Origin: Alphaproteobacteria bacterium
GTDB taxonomy: Bacteria > Pseudomonadota > Alphaproteobacteria > Micropepsales > Micropepsaceae
DNA: 64,000 nt
Assembly: GCA_019245415.1 (NCBI GenBank)
Contig: JAFARO010000017.1
Location: forward strand, 1 to 64,000
Direction of reading: 5' to 3'
The notes under the pieces are model-generated. The model was not told where the DNA came from. It did no database searches and saw only the letters and a program-made list of their open reading frames with translations. Position numbers and translations under genes: made by a program. Position 1 is the stretch's first letter, and each line of letters begins with the position of its first letter. Of the stretch, positions 44,933 through 55,487 are shown in pieces.

Positions 44933-46944
44933 CGCCGTTGTGTCCGCGCCTTGGGCGCCTCGGCGAGAAACTTCCTCCGGAGCGAATCATTGGTGCGGAA
45001 ACTCGGCGAGAAGCGGACTGCAAGCGACGGCGCCTTTGCTGCCGAACCGGGTGGCGGAACCGAGATCAGATAGGGATAGCCGTTGTTGATGGCAGGCGAC
45101 TGCGCCCAGATAGACGGATCGAAACCTGTGGGCAGCCCGGATTGGAATTGCGCGGTGGACAGGCCGGTAAGGCCGGTATCATTCGCCACGTTGCCCGCGC
45201 CTTGCGCCGGGTTCGAAATCCCAGTGGTTTGCAGATCCCAGTAACAGCTTTGCGTGGTGCCCGGATTGTAATCGTAGCCGATGACGCCGCCTATGTAGGA
45301 GCCTGGTGAGGGATCAACTGGTCCCGCAGCATAACAATTGGAGATCGACGACACTGCATGCAGCGTATTCTGGTTCCAGGCGACGACACCACCCACCAGA
45401 GATGACTGGGGGGCACGCAACTCCCCCATGGAATAGGAGTCGGCGATAACGCCGCCGTCATTCTGTCCCACCACGCCTCCCACTTGAGCCTGTCCCAGGC
45501 CTGCGACCCCGATAACCTTGCCCGTAAAAAACGTCCGGCGAATCGTCGCAAACAACCGATTCGTGAACCACCCGCTATTCAGCCCTACCACGCCGCCTGC
45601 AATGATAAGGCTTTGGACTGTACCCGTGGCAAAGGAGTCATCGATTTCCCCGTACCTGTTGAAGGCGGCGAATCCCCCCCCAATTGGCGGGTCCAGAACA
45701 CCGCCGCCCAAAGCGCTCACATTTCCACTGGCATAAGACCGGACGATCAAACCGTCGTTTTGCACGACGAACCCGCCCGCACGATCGTTTTGTCCATCTA
45801 CATTGTTGGTGGCGTAGGAATCACTAATCGTGCTGCTTTCTTTGTTCAGTGCGACAAACCCTCCCGTAAAACCATTACCGTTCACTTCCCCAGTGGAATA
45901 GGACTGTTCGATCGAACCGTTTCTGTTTACGGAAACAAAGCCCGCGCCATAGCTTGTGGCCGCCACTTGGCCAGTGGCGAAAGATTGGCGGATGTCGCCC
46001 TCGTTCTGGCCGACCAGACTGCCCGAGTTTCCGCCACTTGATACGCTCGCGTCCGACGCGGAACGGACGATTAGACCGTGACTGAATCCTGCCAAGCCAG
46101 CAGTTCCGTAAGCGGCCCCGGTCTTGACAAACCCGCTGACATAAACGTCATCCACCGTACCAGAATTCTTCCCAACCAGACCGCCTGTCCATCCGTTTAT
46201 TGCATTGCCATTGTCAACGTTGACGTTGATCAGGCGCAAATCTCTAACCGTAGCCCCATGGGCGATCTGTCCGAAAAACCCGAGAAGACCGCCGCAAACG
46301 CACTCTGAAACAGTAAAATTGGAAATCTGGTTGCCCATGCCAGCAATAGTGCCCCCCGGGAACTTGTCAACAGCCGAGCCGTGAAATGCACCTGCCTTGC
46401 CAGCGTCAATGCCATTGGCCAGGGCGACGTAGCCGACATGTTTGAGCTCGCGAATAAGTTGCTTGAGCGTCTTGACCAGCGCATAGCTGTTACCTTGAAT
46501 TGTGAGTCCGCTCGTCAGATCCCAGAACTCGACATGGCCCGTGCCGGAGAAGAACAAGATCCCGCCCTTGCCGCCGTCATTGGTCTCGATCGACAGCGCA
46601 CCAGGCCCTGCCACCGTGACGTTCTTGGCGACGATCAGCGAGCGGTAGGCATCCAGATCAAGACGGTTCGGGCTGACCCAGCTGAAGGATCTGCCTATTT
46701 CAATGTCCTGTGCCAGGTTGCCAGGCACCAGCCTGACATCTTGCGATGCCAGCATTGCAGCAAGGTCGTTGACGTTCAGAACCGCATCCGCAGCCGTCGC
46801 GCTGCAGACACCGGCGGCGCAGGACACGTTTGCGGTCGGATCCGAGGACACGATCATGGAGGCCTGCGCGCTCGCACTGGACAGCGCCGCCGCAACGGCA
46901 AATCCAAGCGCCAAGACCACGCCCCGTTTATCCCGGCCGATCAT
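44929..46944 (-). CDS. GLUG-motif secreted adhesin-like protein
   Basis: A 671-residue exported protein with signal peptide MIGRDKRGVVLALGFAVAAALS and cleavage near AQA. The start of the mature part (VNDLAAMLASQDVRLVPGNLAQDIEIG) resembles the entry of filamentous-hemagglutinin-type beta-helices. Residues about 240-560 hold at least eight GLUG-type repeats, e.g. GGLVGKNSGTVDDVYVSG, GSLVGQNEGDIRQSFATGQV and GGVVGQNDGGVIADSYSMG. The fold should be a surface or extracellular beta-solenoid. No two-partner secretion transporter or autotransporter barrel is nearby. The DNA is visibly richer in A/T than its neighbours, a sign of transfer, and the gene interrupts hflKC-degP. Confidence 0.82.
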   Translation of the reverse strand: MIGRDKRGVVLALGFAVAAALSSASAQASMIVSSDPTANVSCAAGVCSATAADAVLNVNDLAAMLASQDVRLVPGNLAQDIEIGRSFSWVSPNRLDLDAYRSLIVAKNVTVAGPGALSIETNDGGKGGILFFSGTGHVEFWDLTSGLTIQGNSYALVKTLKQLIRELKHVGYVALANGIDAGKAGAFHGSAVDKFPGGTIAGMGNQISNFTVSECVCGGLLGFFGQIAHGATVRDLRLINVNVDNGNAINGWTGGLVGKNSGTVDDVYVSGFVKTGAAYGTAGLAGFSHGLIVRSASDASVSSGGNSGSLVGQNEGDIRQSFATGQVAATSYGAGFVSVNRNGSIEQSYSTGEVNGNGFTGGFVALNKESSTISDSYATNNVDGQNDRAGGFVVQNDGLIVRSYASGNVSALGGGVLDPPIGGGFAAFNRYGEIDDSFATGTVQSLIIAGGVVGLNSGWFTNRLFATIRRTFFTGKVIGVAGLGQAQVGGVVGQNDGGVIADSYSMGELRAPQSSLVGGVVAWNQNTLHAVSSISNCYAAGPVDPSPGSYIGGVIGYDYNPGTTQSCYWDLQTTGISNPAQGAGNVANDTGLTGLSTAQFQSGLPTGFDPSIWAQSPAINNGYPYLISVPPPGSAAKAPSLAVRFSPSFRTNDSLRRKFLAEAPKARTQRR

Positions 46945-47119
46945 CGATTTCGTCTCATTGCCCCTCTAAAGCGTAACTTGGATCGATTCCCGCTGCCAGC
47001 GTGCCAGTTGAGACATCTCGAAACGCAATCCCGCACATTGCCGCGATCCAGCCCCTTTTTTCTTCAAAAGTCCCCGGCCCTTGCTCTAGATTCCGGCAAG
47101 CAACCGATCGAGACCGCCG

Positions 47120-48568
47120 ATGCCTTTCCGTTTTCTTCCTGGCGTGCACGCCGTGTTGGCGATGCTTGCGCTCTTGGCCGCCCCGCTGGCGGCCGCGGCA
47201 AGGCCGGCGCCGGAGTCGTTCGCCGATCTCACCGACAAGCTGCTGCCCACGGTGGTCAACATCGCGAGCAGCCAGACGCTGAAGCCGTCGCAGCCACAGG
47301 CTGCACTGCCGCAAGTGCCGCCGGACTCGCCGTTGGGCGAGCTGTTCAAGAATTTCCTCGGGCCCGAGAAAGCCCAGCCCCATCACGTCACCTCGCTCGG
47401 CACCGGCTTCATCATCGATCCCTCCGGCCTGATCGTGACCAACAACCACGTCATCGAGGATGCCGATCACATCACAGCGACCCTCAATGACGGGACCGTG
47501 CTTCCGGCCAAACTGATCGGGCGCGACGACAAGACCGATCTCGCCCTTCTCAAGGTCGGCACGAAGAAGCCGCTGCCCGCGGCGCATTTCGGCGATTCGG
47601 ACCACGCCCGCATCGGCGATTGGGTGATCGCGATCGGCAATCCCTTCGGGCTGGGCAGCACGGTGACGGCGGGCATCGTCTCGGCGCGCAACCGCAACAT
47701 CAATGCCGGCCCCTATGACGAGTTCATCCAGACCGACGCACCGATCAACCGCGGCAATTCCGGCGGCCCGCTGTTCGACATGGACGGCGCGGTGATCGGC
47801 GTCAATTCCCAGATCTATTCGCCCTCGGGCGGCTCGGTCGGCATCGGATTTTCCATTCCCTCCAATCTGGTGCGCTCGGTCATCGCGCAGCTGCGCCAGT
47901 TCGGCGTGGCGCGCCGCGGCTGGATCGGGGTGCGCATTCAGGCGGTGACCGACGATCTGGCGGAGGGGCTGGGCGTGGCGACGCGCGGCGGCGCGCTCAT
48001 CACCGACGTCACGGCCAAGGGGCCGGCGGCGAAGGCGGGCATCGAGAACGGCGATCTGGTCGTGGCTTTCGACGGCAAGCCGGTTGCCGATTCGCGCGCG
48101 CTGCCGCGCATCGTCGCCGACACGCCGATCGGCAAGACCGTCAATGTCGACGTCATGCGCAAGGGCAATAGGAAGACGGTGCGTCTGACGGTCGCCAAGC
48201 TTGAAGACGACAAGCCGATGCATGCGCAGTCGCATCCGGCCGCGCCCGCGCCGGCCGCCAAGACGCGCTCGCGCATCGCAGCGCTCGGCCTTTCGCTCGC
48301 ACCCATCGATCAGGACGCGCGCGCCCAGTTCAAGCTCTCCGGCGGAATTCAGGGCGTGGTGGTCACGGATGTGTCGCCGGACAGCGCGGCCTGGGACAAG
48401 AACCTGCGCCCCGGCGACGTCATTGTGCAGGTGCAGAACCGCAACGTGCGCACGCCGGAGGATGTCACGCGCCAGATCGAAGCCGATGCGAAGTCGGGCA
48501 AGAAGGTGGAGCTGCTGCTGGTCAATCGCGGCGGCGATCTCACCTATGTGGCGCTGAAGCTGGGATAG
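47120..48568 (+). CDS. degP: DegP/HtrA-type periplasmic serine protease
   Basis: A 482-residue envelope protease/chaperone with a signal peptide (HAVLAMLALLAAPLAAAA). The catalytic triad is His110 (VTNNHVIEDA), Asp140 (DDKTDLALLKV) and Ser214 (NRGNSGGPLFD). Two PDZ domains follow: the first around 275-365 (GLGVATRGGALITDVTAKGP), the second around 385-480 (GIQGVVVTDVSPDSAAWDKN). It works with HflKC/FtsH in envelope quality control, which explains the locus. The last 25 bases overlap the convergent serB. Confidence 0.95.
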   Translation: MPFRFLPGVHAVLAMLALLAAPLAAAARPAPESFADLTDKLLPTVVNIASSQTLKPSQPQAALPQVPPDSPLGELFKNFLGPEKAQPHHVTSLGTGFIIDPSGLIVTNNHVIEDADHITATLNDGTVLPAKLIGRDDKTDLALLKVGTKKPLPAAHFGDSDHARIGDWVIAIGNPFGLGSTVTAGIVSARNRNINAGPYDEFIQTDAPINRGNSGGPLFDMDGAVIGVNSQIYSPSGGSVGIGFSIPSNLVRSVIAQLRQFGVARRGWIGVRIQAVTDDLAEGLGVATRGGALITDVTAKGPAAKAGIENGDLVVAFDGKPVADSRALPRIVADTPIGKTVNVDVMRKGNRKTVRLTVAKLEDDKPMHAQSHPAAPAPAAKTRSRIAALGLSLAPIDQDARAQFKLSGGIQGVVVTDVSPDSAAWDKNLRPGDVIVQVQNRNVRTPEDVTRQIEADAKSGKKVELLLVNRGGDLTYVALKLG

Positions 48569-49338
48569 AGCCTCTTGATTTGAGCATCGCTGTAGCCCTG
48601 GAGATAGAGCAGCGCTGTAAGATCGGCGTGGGCGACGATCGCGCATGCCGCTTGGGCGAGCGCGGGCTTGGCGTGGAAGGCAACGCCGAGACCCGCCGCC
48701 TTCACCATGCCGAGATCGTTCGCACCGTCGCCGACGGCCAGCGCATCCGCGCTGCCGATACCGAGCCTAGCGCATTCGCTTTCGAGCGCGGCACGCTTGG
48801 CATCGCGGCCGAGGATCGGCTCGGCCACCAGACCCGTCAGCGCGACGCCATCGTCAAGCAGCCGGTTGGCCTGGAAGCGATCGAACCCCACTTGCTGCGC
48901 CACGCGTTGCGCGAAGTAGGCGAAGCCTCCGGTCACCAGCAGGCTCGCCGCACCGGCGGCCCTCATCGTGCCCACCAGCGCCGCCGCGCCCGGCGTCAAC
49001 CGGACACGCTGGCGCCATGTGCGTTCCAGCGCCGCGAGCGGCAGGCCCTTGAGCAGCGCCACGCGCGCGCGCAAGGCGGCCTCGAATTCGATCTCGCCGC
49101 GCATGGCACGCTCGGTGAGCACGGCGATCTGGGACCTCAAGCCCGCCTGGTCCGCCAATTCGTCGAGGCACTCGCATGTGATGATGGTCGAATCCATGTC
49201 GGCGACCAGCAATTTTTTCCGCCGCCCGGCGAGCGCCACCGCGTTGACATCGCCGCGGCATTGCGCGCGTGCATTTTCCACGACCGCCGCCTCGCCGTCG
49301 AAGCCGATGTCGAAGGCGCGACCGGGCGACAGCCACAT
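48544..49338 (-). CDS. serB: Phosphoserine phosphatase
   Basis: HAD-superfamily enzyme of serine synthesis. The nucleophile motif is LLVADMDSTIITCECLDELA; motif II is ASLLVTGGFAYFAQRVA and motif III is ALAVGDGANDLGMVKAAG. From the ATG at 49338 the protein has 264 residues. Family-like sequence (HVLNVVADDAAEAASRL) continues in frame upstream to about 49400, but the only start-like codon before the TAA is CTG at 49422. The true N-terminus may therefore be longer and use a non-canonical start. It is divergent from miaA and convergent with degP. Confidence 0.92.
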   Translation of the reverse strand: MWLSPGRAFDIGFDGEAAVVENARAQCRGDVNAVALAGRRKKLLVADMDSTIITCECLDELADQAGLRSQIAVLTERAMRGEIEFEAALRARVALLKGLPLAALERTWRQRVRLTPGAAALVGTMRAAGAASLLVTGGFAYFAQRVAQQVGFDRFQANRLLDDGVALTGLVAEPILGRDAKRAALESECARLGIGSADALAVGDGANDLGMVKAAGLGVAFHAKPALAQAACAIVAHADLTALLYLQGYSDAQIKRLYPSFSAT

Positions 49339-49433
49339 CGCGGGGCCGATGGTCTTCAGCCGCGAGGCTGCCTCGGCCGCGTCGTCTGCGACAACGTTGA
49401 GAACATGAGAGAAACGTGCCAGCGGGGCGCCCC

Positions 49434-50339
49434 ATGGCGGTGAAGGCCGTGCTTATTGCAGGGCCGACCGCGAGCGGCAAGTCGGCATTGGCACTCGCGC
49501 TCGCCGAGACCCTCGATGCCACGATCGTCAACGCCGATTCGATGCAAGTCTATCGCGAGGCGCCCATCCTGACCGCGCGCCCCGGCAAGGCCGAAATGGC
49601 GCGCCTGCCGCACCGGCTCTATGGCCATGTCGGCGTGCGCGATCCCTATTCCGTCGGCCGTTTCGCGCGCGAGGCGGCAAAGGTTCTCGCGGAGATCGCG
49701 GACACCGCGATATTCGTCGGCGGCACCGGGCTGTACTTCTCCGCGCTGACCGAAGGGCTCGCGGATATTCCCGCGGTACCTGCGGACATCCGGCAGCGCG
49801 CGCGTGCGCGGCTGGAAGAGATCGGCGCCAGGGCGCTTCACGGCGAACTTGCCGCGCGCGATCCCGAGAGTGCGTCGCGCCTGCGGCCCAGCGATCCGCA
49901 GCGCATCCTGCGCGCCTATGAAGTCCTGGAGGCGACCGGACAGCCCCTTGTTCATTGGCAGGCGCAGAAGGCGTCACCGCCAATACTGGCCGGTATTTCC
50001 ACGGTGAAGCTCGTCCTTGATCTGCCGCGTGCTGCGCTGCGGGCGAGGATCAAGGAGAGATTGCGCGCCATGCTGGCGCAGGGCGCGCTGCAGGAAGCCC
50101 GCGCACTCGCGGAGCTCGACCCAGCGCTGCCCGCGGCGAAAATCCTGGGTCTGCGCGAGTTCGCGCTTTTGGCGAAAGGCGAGCTCTCCGAAGACGAGGC
50201 GCTTAAGCGCGCGGCCATCGCGACCGGGCAATTCGCCAAGCGGCAGAGCACCTGGTTCCGCAACCGCATGGCGGACTGGAAATGGCTCGACGCAAGCGAC
50301 TGTGCGACAATCGTGGACGACCTGCGCACGGGCTTCTAA
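49434..50339 (+). CDS. miaA: tRNA dimethylallyltransferase
   Basis: Adds the dimethylallyl group to A37 of tRNAs reading UNN codons. The protein has 301 residues. The P-loop is LIAGPTASGKSALALALAE; NADSMQVYREAPILTARP binds substrate, and FVGGTGLYFSALTEGLADIP and PSDPQRILRAYEV are further invariant parts. The C-terminal tRNA-interacting QFAKRQSTWFRNRM is present. The ATG at 49434 is chosen; a GTG at 49416 is in frame. The KARI-like gene follows 22 bp later. Confidence 0.95.
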   Translation: MAVKAVLIAGPTASGKSALALALAETLDATIVNADSMQVYREAPILTARPGKAEMARLPHRLYGHVGVRDPYSVGRFAREAAKVLAEIADTAIFVGGTGLYFSALTEGLADIPAVPADIRQRARARLEEIGARALHGELAARDPESASRLRPSDPQRILRAYEVLEATGQPLVHWQAQKASPPILAGISTVKLVLDLPRAALRARIKERLRAMLAQGALQEARALAELDPALPAAKILGLREFALLAKGELSEDEALKRAAIATGQFAKRQSTWFRNRMADWKWLDASDCATIVDDLRTGF

Positions 50340-50361
50340 CGGCGCCACGAAGGGACACTCC

Positions 50362-51363
50362 ATGAAGACATATCGCCAAGGCGACGCCGAACTGGCGCAT
50401 ATCCGTCGGCGCAAGGTGGCCATCATCGGCTACGGCAACCAGGGCCGCGCCCATGCCCTGAACCTGCGCGACAGCGGCGTCGCCAACATCGCCATCGGCG
50501 CGCGCCCCGGCGCCAGCGCCGACAAGGCCAGAGCCGAGGGCTTCGCCGTCACCGACAATGCGGCGGCGGTGCAGGACGCCGATGTCGTGGTCATGGGCGC
50601 GCCGGACGAGTTGCTGCCCGCGATCTATGCGCGCGACCTCGAAGGCCACATGAAGCACAATGCCGCTTTGCTGTTCGTCCACGGTTTCGCGCTGCATTTC
50701 GCGCTGATCGCGCCGCGCCGTGATCTCGATGTCCTGCTCGTGGCGCCGGCCGGACCCGGTTCGGCGTTGCGCGCGAACTTTCTGAGCGGCGACGGCTATA
50801 TCGGCCTCTTCGCGGTCCACCGCGACGTCACGGGCCATGCCAAGGCGCTCGCGCTCTCCTATGGCGTTGCCATCGGCTGCGGCGCCGGACTGATCGAGAC
50901 CGATGTGCGCGAGGAAACCGAGACCGATCTGTTCGGCGAGCAGGCGGTGCTCTGCGGCGGCTCGGCGGAGCTGGTGCGCGCAGCGTTCGACACGCTGGTG
51001 GAGGCCGGCTATGCGCCCGCGCTCGCCTATTTCGAATGCCTGCATCAGCTCAAGCTGCTGGTCGAGCTGATGCAGGTTCGCGGTATCGCCGGCATGTACA
51101 AGGCGATTTCCAACACCGCGGAATACGGCGCCTATCGCAGCGGACCGCGCCTGATCGACGAGCATGTGCGCAAGACGATGCGCGAGGTGTTGAGCGACGT
51201 GCAATCGGGCCGCTTTGCCAACGATTGGGTGCGCGAGAACGCGGCCGGCCTGCCGCATTTCCATGCCATGCGCGCCGAAGCCGCGGCGCATCCGATCGAG
51301 GCGGTGGGCGAAGAGATCCGGGCGATGATGCCCTGGCTCACGCAGACCACGCAAAAACGCTGA
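50362..51363 (+). CDS. Divergent ketol-acid reductoisomerase-like protein (key residues lost)
   Basis: A 333-residue protein with the class I KARI architecture: N-terminal Rossmann domain (KVAIIGYGNQGRAHALNLRD) and knotted C-terminal domain (EETETDLFGEQAVLCGG, AYFECLHQLKLLVELM, ISNTAEYGAY). Several active-site residues differ. The catalytic Lys of VAPKGPG is Ala130 (LLVAPAGPG), and the second metal-binding Glu of the LHEL motif is Gln229 (ECLHQLKL). His107, Asp189, Glu193, Glu225 and Ser250 remain. Standard isomeroreduction of acetolactate is therefore doubtful. It is probably a paralog with altered chemistry beside a canonical ilvC elsewhere. AAGGG lies upstream of the ATG. Confidence 0.85.
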   Translation: MKTYRQGDAELAHIRRRKVAIIGYGNQGRAHALNLRDSGVANIAIGARPGASADKARAEGFAVTDNAAAVQDADVVVMGAPDELLPAIYARDLEGHMKHNAALLFVHGFALHFALIAPRRDLDVLLVAPAGPGSALRANFLSGDGYIGLFAVHRDVTGHAKALALSYGVAIGCGAGLIETDVREETETDLFGEQAVLCGGSAELVRAAFDTLVEAGYAPALAYFECLHQLKLLVELMQVRGIAGMYKAISNTAEYGAYRSGPRLIDEHVRKTMREVLSDVQSGRFANDWVRENAAGLPHFHAMRAEAAAHPIEAVGEEIRAMMPWLTQTTQKR

Positions 51364-51374
51364 GCATCTTTGGC

Positions 51375-51539
51375 CTACGCGCCGTCGTCGTCGCCGATCT
51401 TGCGGATTTCGAAGCATGCATGCGTGCCTTGATGCTCACGGGCATGGGCTTCGGCGTCGGCAAGCGAGTCGAGCGTGGTGATGCGTACAATCGCGAGATC
51501 ACCATTGGCTTCGAAGTAACGAATTTCGAAATCAGGCAC
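51375..51539 (-). CDS. Small conserved hypothetical protein, 54 aa
   Basis: A short protein beginning PDFEIRYFEANGDLAIVRIT after the start and containing DSLADAEAHAREHQGTHACF, then EIRKIGDDDGA. It looks like a compact beta-alpha-beta unit. The GTG at 51539 has AGGAGG five bases upstream, a strong signal that decides the start against longer upstream frames. It is convergent with the KARI-like gene (11-bp gap). The function is unknown; codon use and composition look coding. Confidence 0.65.
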   Translation of the reverse strand: MPDFEIRYFEANGDLAIVRITTLDSLADAEAHAREHQGTHACFEIRKIGDDDGA

Positions 51540-51793
51540 CGGGCCTCCTCTCTGCTGCTGCGAATTGCGGGATACCAGAGACAACGCAGCGGCTGCGGCA
51601 CGACGGAGCCCAATTTGCGGCGAAAGCTCGGCACGCGCGACCGGAAGGGAAACGCGCTTATCAAATCAAAAACTACGGCGACTCAATGCACTGTATTTGC
51701 AGCTCTGCAGCCGTCGGCGGTATTACCGCTGAGAGGGCGTTGCGAATGCAATTGTCGCGCAGACGGCCGCTGAGCGCCGCCAATTCGTATTGT

Positions 51794-53329
51794 TCAGTGA
51801 GTCGAATGGCGCGTGAGCCAGGCTGCAGCCTCTTCCGGCGTCTTCTTGTCGTGCGCGTCGTCGACCATCAGATTGGCGCGCTGCATGGCAGTAAGGTCGA
51901 GCGCGCCGACCAGCGGCCGCAGGACGCCGAGAAATTTCTCGTCCGCCGCAAAACGCGGCGACACCAGCAGCACGGCGTCATAAGGCGGCAAGGCATGCCT
52001 GGGATCGGCGAGGAGCTTGAGGCCATATTGCGCGATGCGGCCGTCACTGGAGAAAGCCGAGATCACATCGACGTCGCCGTCGACAAGCGCGCGATACATG
52101 AAGTTCGCCTGGTATTGCCTCTGCATAGAAAAGCGCAGGCCGTAGGCACGCACCACCGCCTGCCATTCCGGCCGGCTGAAAATCTCGAAATCGCCGCCGA
52201 TTTTCAGCCGCGGCGCGACGGCTGCAAGGTCGGTAAGGCTCTCGACACCGAGCGCTTTCGCCCGATCGGCGCGCATCGCGAAGGCATAGGCGTTCTCGAA
52301 ACCGAGGGGTCCAAGGTCCTTCACGCCGCGCCGGGCAAGCCATTGCGCAAGCTCTTTGAGCACCACCTCGCGTCCCGGCATGTCGGAACGGTGCATCTGG
52401 GTAGTCCACAAGGTGCCGGAATAGTCGACATAGACATCGACGTCGCCCGCGCGCAGCGCGCGGAAGATCACGGTCGAGCCGAGCCCATCCCGGCGCTCGC
52501 TCGGATAGCCGGCCCGCTGCAGGCGCTCTTCGATCAAGGCCCCCAGGACGTATTGCTCCTCGAAGCTCTTGGTCCCGACCACGACCGGCCTGTCGGCGCC
52601 TGCGACGAGCGGCGCCAGGCTTGTGCCGAGGACGACGAGCAACCCCAGCGCCGCGGCGCCGAGGCGCGGCCGCGAGCCGGTGGCGATGCCGCTTTCCGCC
52701 AGCGCCAGAAGCCGGTCGACGACGAGTGAGAGCATCGCCGCGGCGACGCAACCGAACAGCACGAACACCCAGTTCTCGGTCTGCAATCCGGTGAAGATGT
52801 AGTTGCCCAGACTGGTCTGGCCGACGGGGGTGGAAAGCGTCGCCGTTCCGATCACCCAGACCGAGGCCGTACGCAGCCCCGCCATCACGAACGGTGCAGC
52901 GAGCGGCAACTCGACCTTCCAGAGCGATTGCCGCGGGGTCATGCCCACCGCGCGCGCCGCCATCAGGACCGCGGGGTCGGTTCCGGCCAGCGCGGTGAGC
53001 GTATTGCGCAGCACCGGCAGGATCGAATAGAGCGTGAGCGCGAGCAGCGCCGGCAGGAACCCGAGCGCGCGGAATCCGAAACCGAAACTGCGCAAGGTGA
53101 AGGCCGAAAGCGCCAAGAGCAGCGGGTAGAACAGAGCCAGAAGCGCAAGGCCCGGGATCGTCTGGATGACACTGGCGATGCCCAGGGCGAGCGCACGCAG
53201 GCGCGGCAGCCGCGATACCGCCACCGCAAGCGGCAGGCTGATGGCAAAGCCGAGCGCGATCGCGCTCAAGCTGAGGAGCACATGCGCCCCCAGATACTCC
53301 GGCAGATGCGCGAGAGCCGCCCCCATCAT
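51794..53329 (-). CDS. Opu-type ABC transporter permease/substrate-binding fusion
   Basis: A 511-residue fusion. Residues 1-215 are a permease with five to six TM helices and the coupling-loop segment AARAVGMTPRQSLWKVELPLAAPFVMAGL. A linker TM (AAALGLLVVLGTSLAPLVAGA) leads to a periplasmic binding domain (about 250-511) with VVVGTKSFEEQYVLGALIEE, GLGSTVIFRALRAGDVDVYVDYSGTL and NAYAFAMRADRAKALG. This is the OpuCB/OpuCC-like (quaternary amine, or EgtU-like) arrangement. Substrate candidates are glycine betaine, choline or a related compound such as ergothioneine. It lies six bases downstream of its ATPase gene. Confidence 0.9.
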   Translation of the reverse strand: MMGAALAHLPEYLGAHVLLSLSAIALGFAISLPLAVAVSRLPRLRALALGIASVIQTIPGLALLALFYPLLLALSAFTLRSFGFGFRALGFLPALLALTLYSILPVLRNTLTALAGTDPAVLMAARAVGMTPRQSLWKVELPLAAPFVMAGLRTASVWVIGTATLSTPVGQTSLGNYIFTGLQTENWVFVLFGCVAAAMLSLVVDRLLALAESGIATGSRPRLGAAALGLLVVLGTSLAPLVAGADRPVVVGTKSFEEQYVLGALIEERLQRAGYPSERRDGLGSTVIFRALRAGDVDVYVDYSGTLWTTQMHRSDMPGREVVLKELAQWLARRGVKDLGPLGFENAYAFAMRADRAKALGVESLTDLAAVAPRLKIGGDFEIFSRPEWQAVVRAYGLRFSMQRQYQANFMYRALVDGDVDVISAFSSDGRIAQYGLKLLADPRHALPPYDAVLLVSPRFAADEKFLGVLRPLVGALDLTAMQRANLMVDDAHDKKTPEEAAAWLTRHSTH

Positions 53330-53334
53330 CGCGC

Positions 53335-54120
<786 letters not shown>

Positions 54121-54405
54121 GGCGCCGGTTAGCATGCCGCGGCCGGCTCCGCAAAAAAGCCTTAATATCAGCGGCTTATTCTATTGCGCGAAAACCCGCT
54201 TCCGGCGTAAGAGTCGTTAGAGAGCCGAGAGGCGACGCATTGCTCGCTGGGCGCCGGCTCGCAGGCGTAAGCAACCGTATATCGGACCGGCGGAACGAAC
54301 GAGGGGCGGCAGATCCGCCAGGCGAAGTATGCGGTTTGCATGGCTGCCGGCCCTTCGGGATCAAAGGTACGCCGATTGCAAGGCGCGCAGGAAAGGGACG
54401 GGTAG

Positions 54406-55449
<1,044 letters not shown>

Positions 55450-55487
55450 AAGACGCCTTCGCCGGAAGAGTTGAGTGCGGGTCGGAA

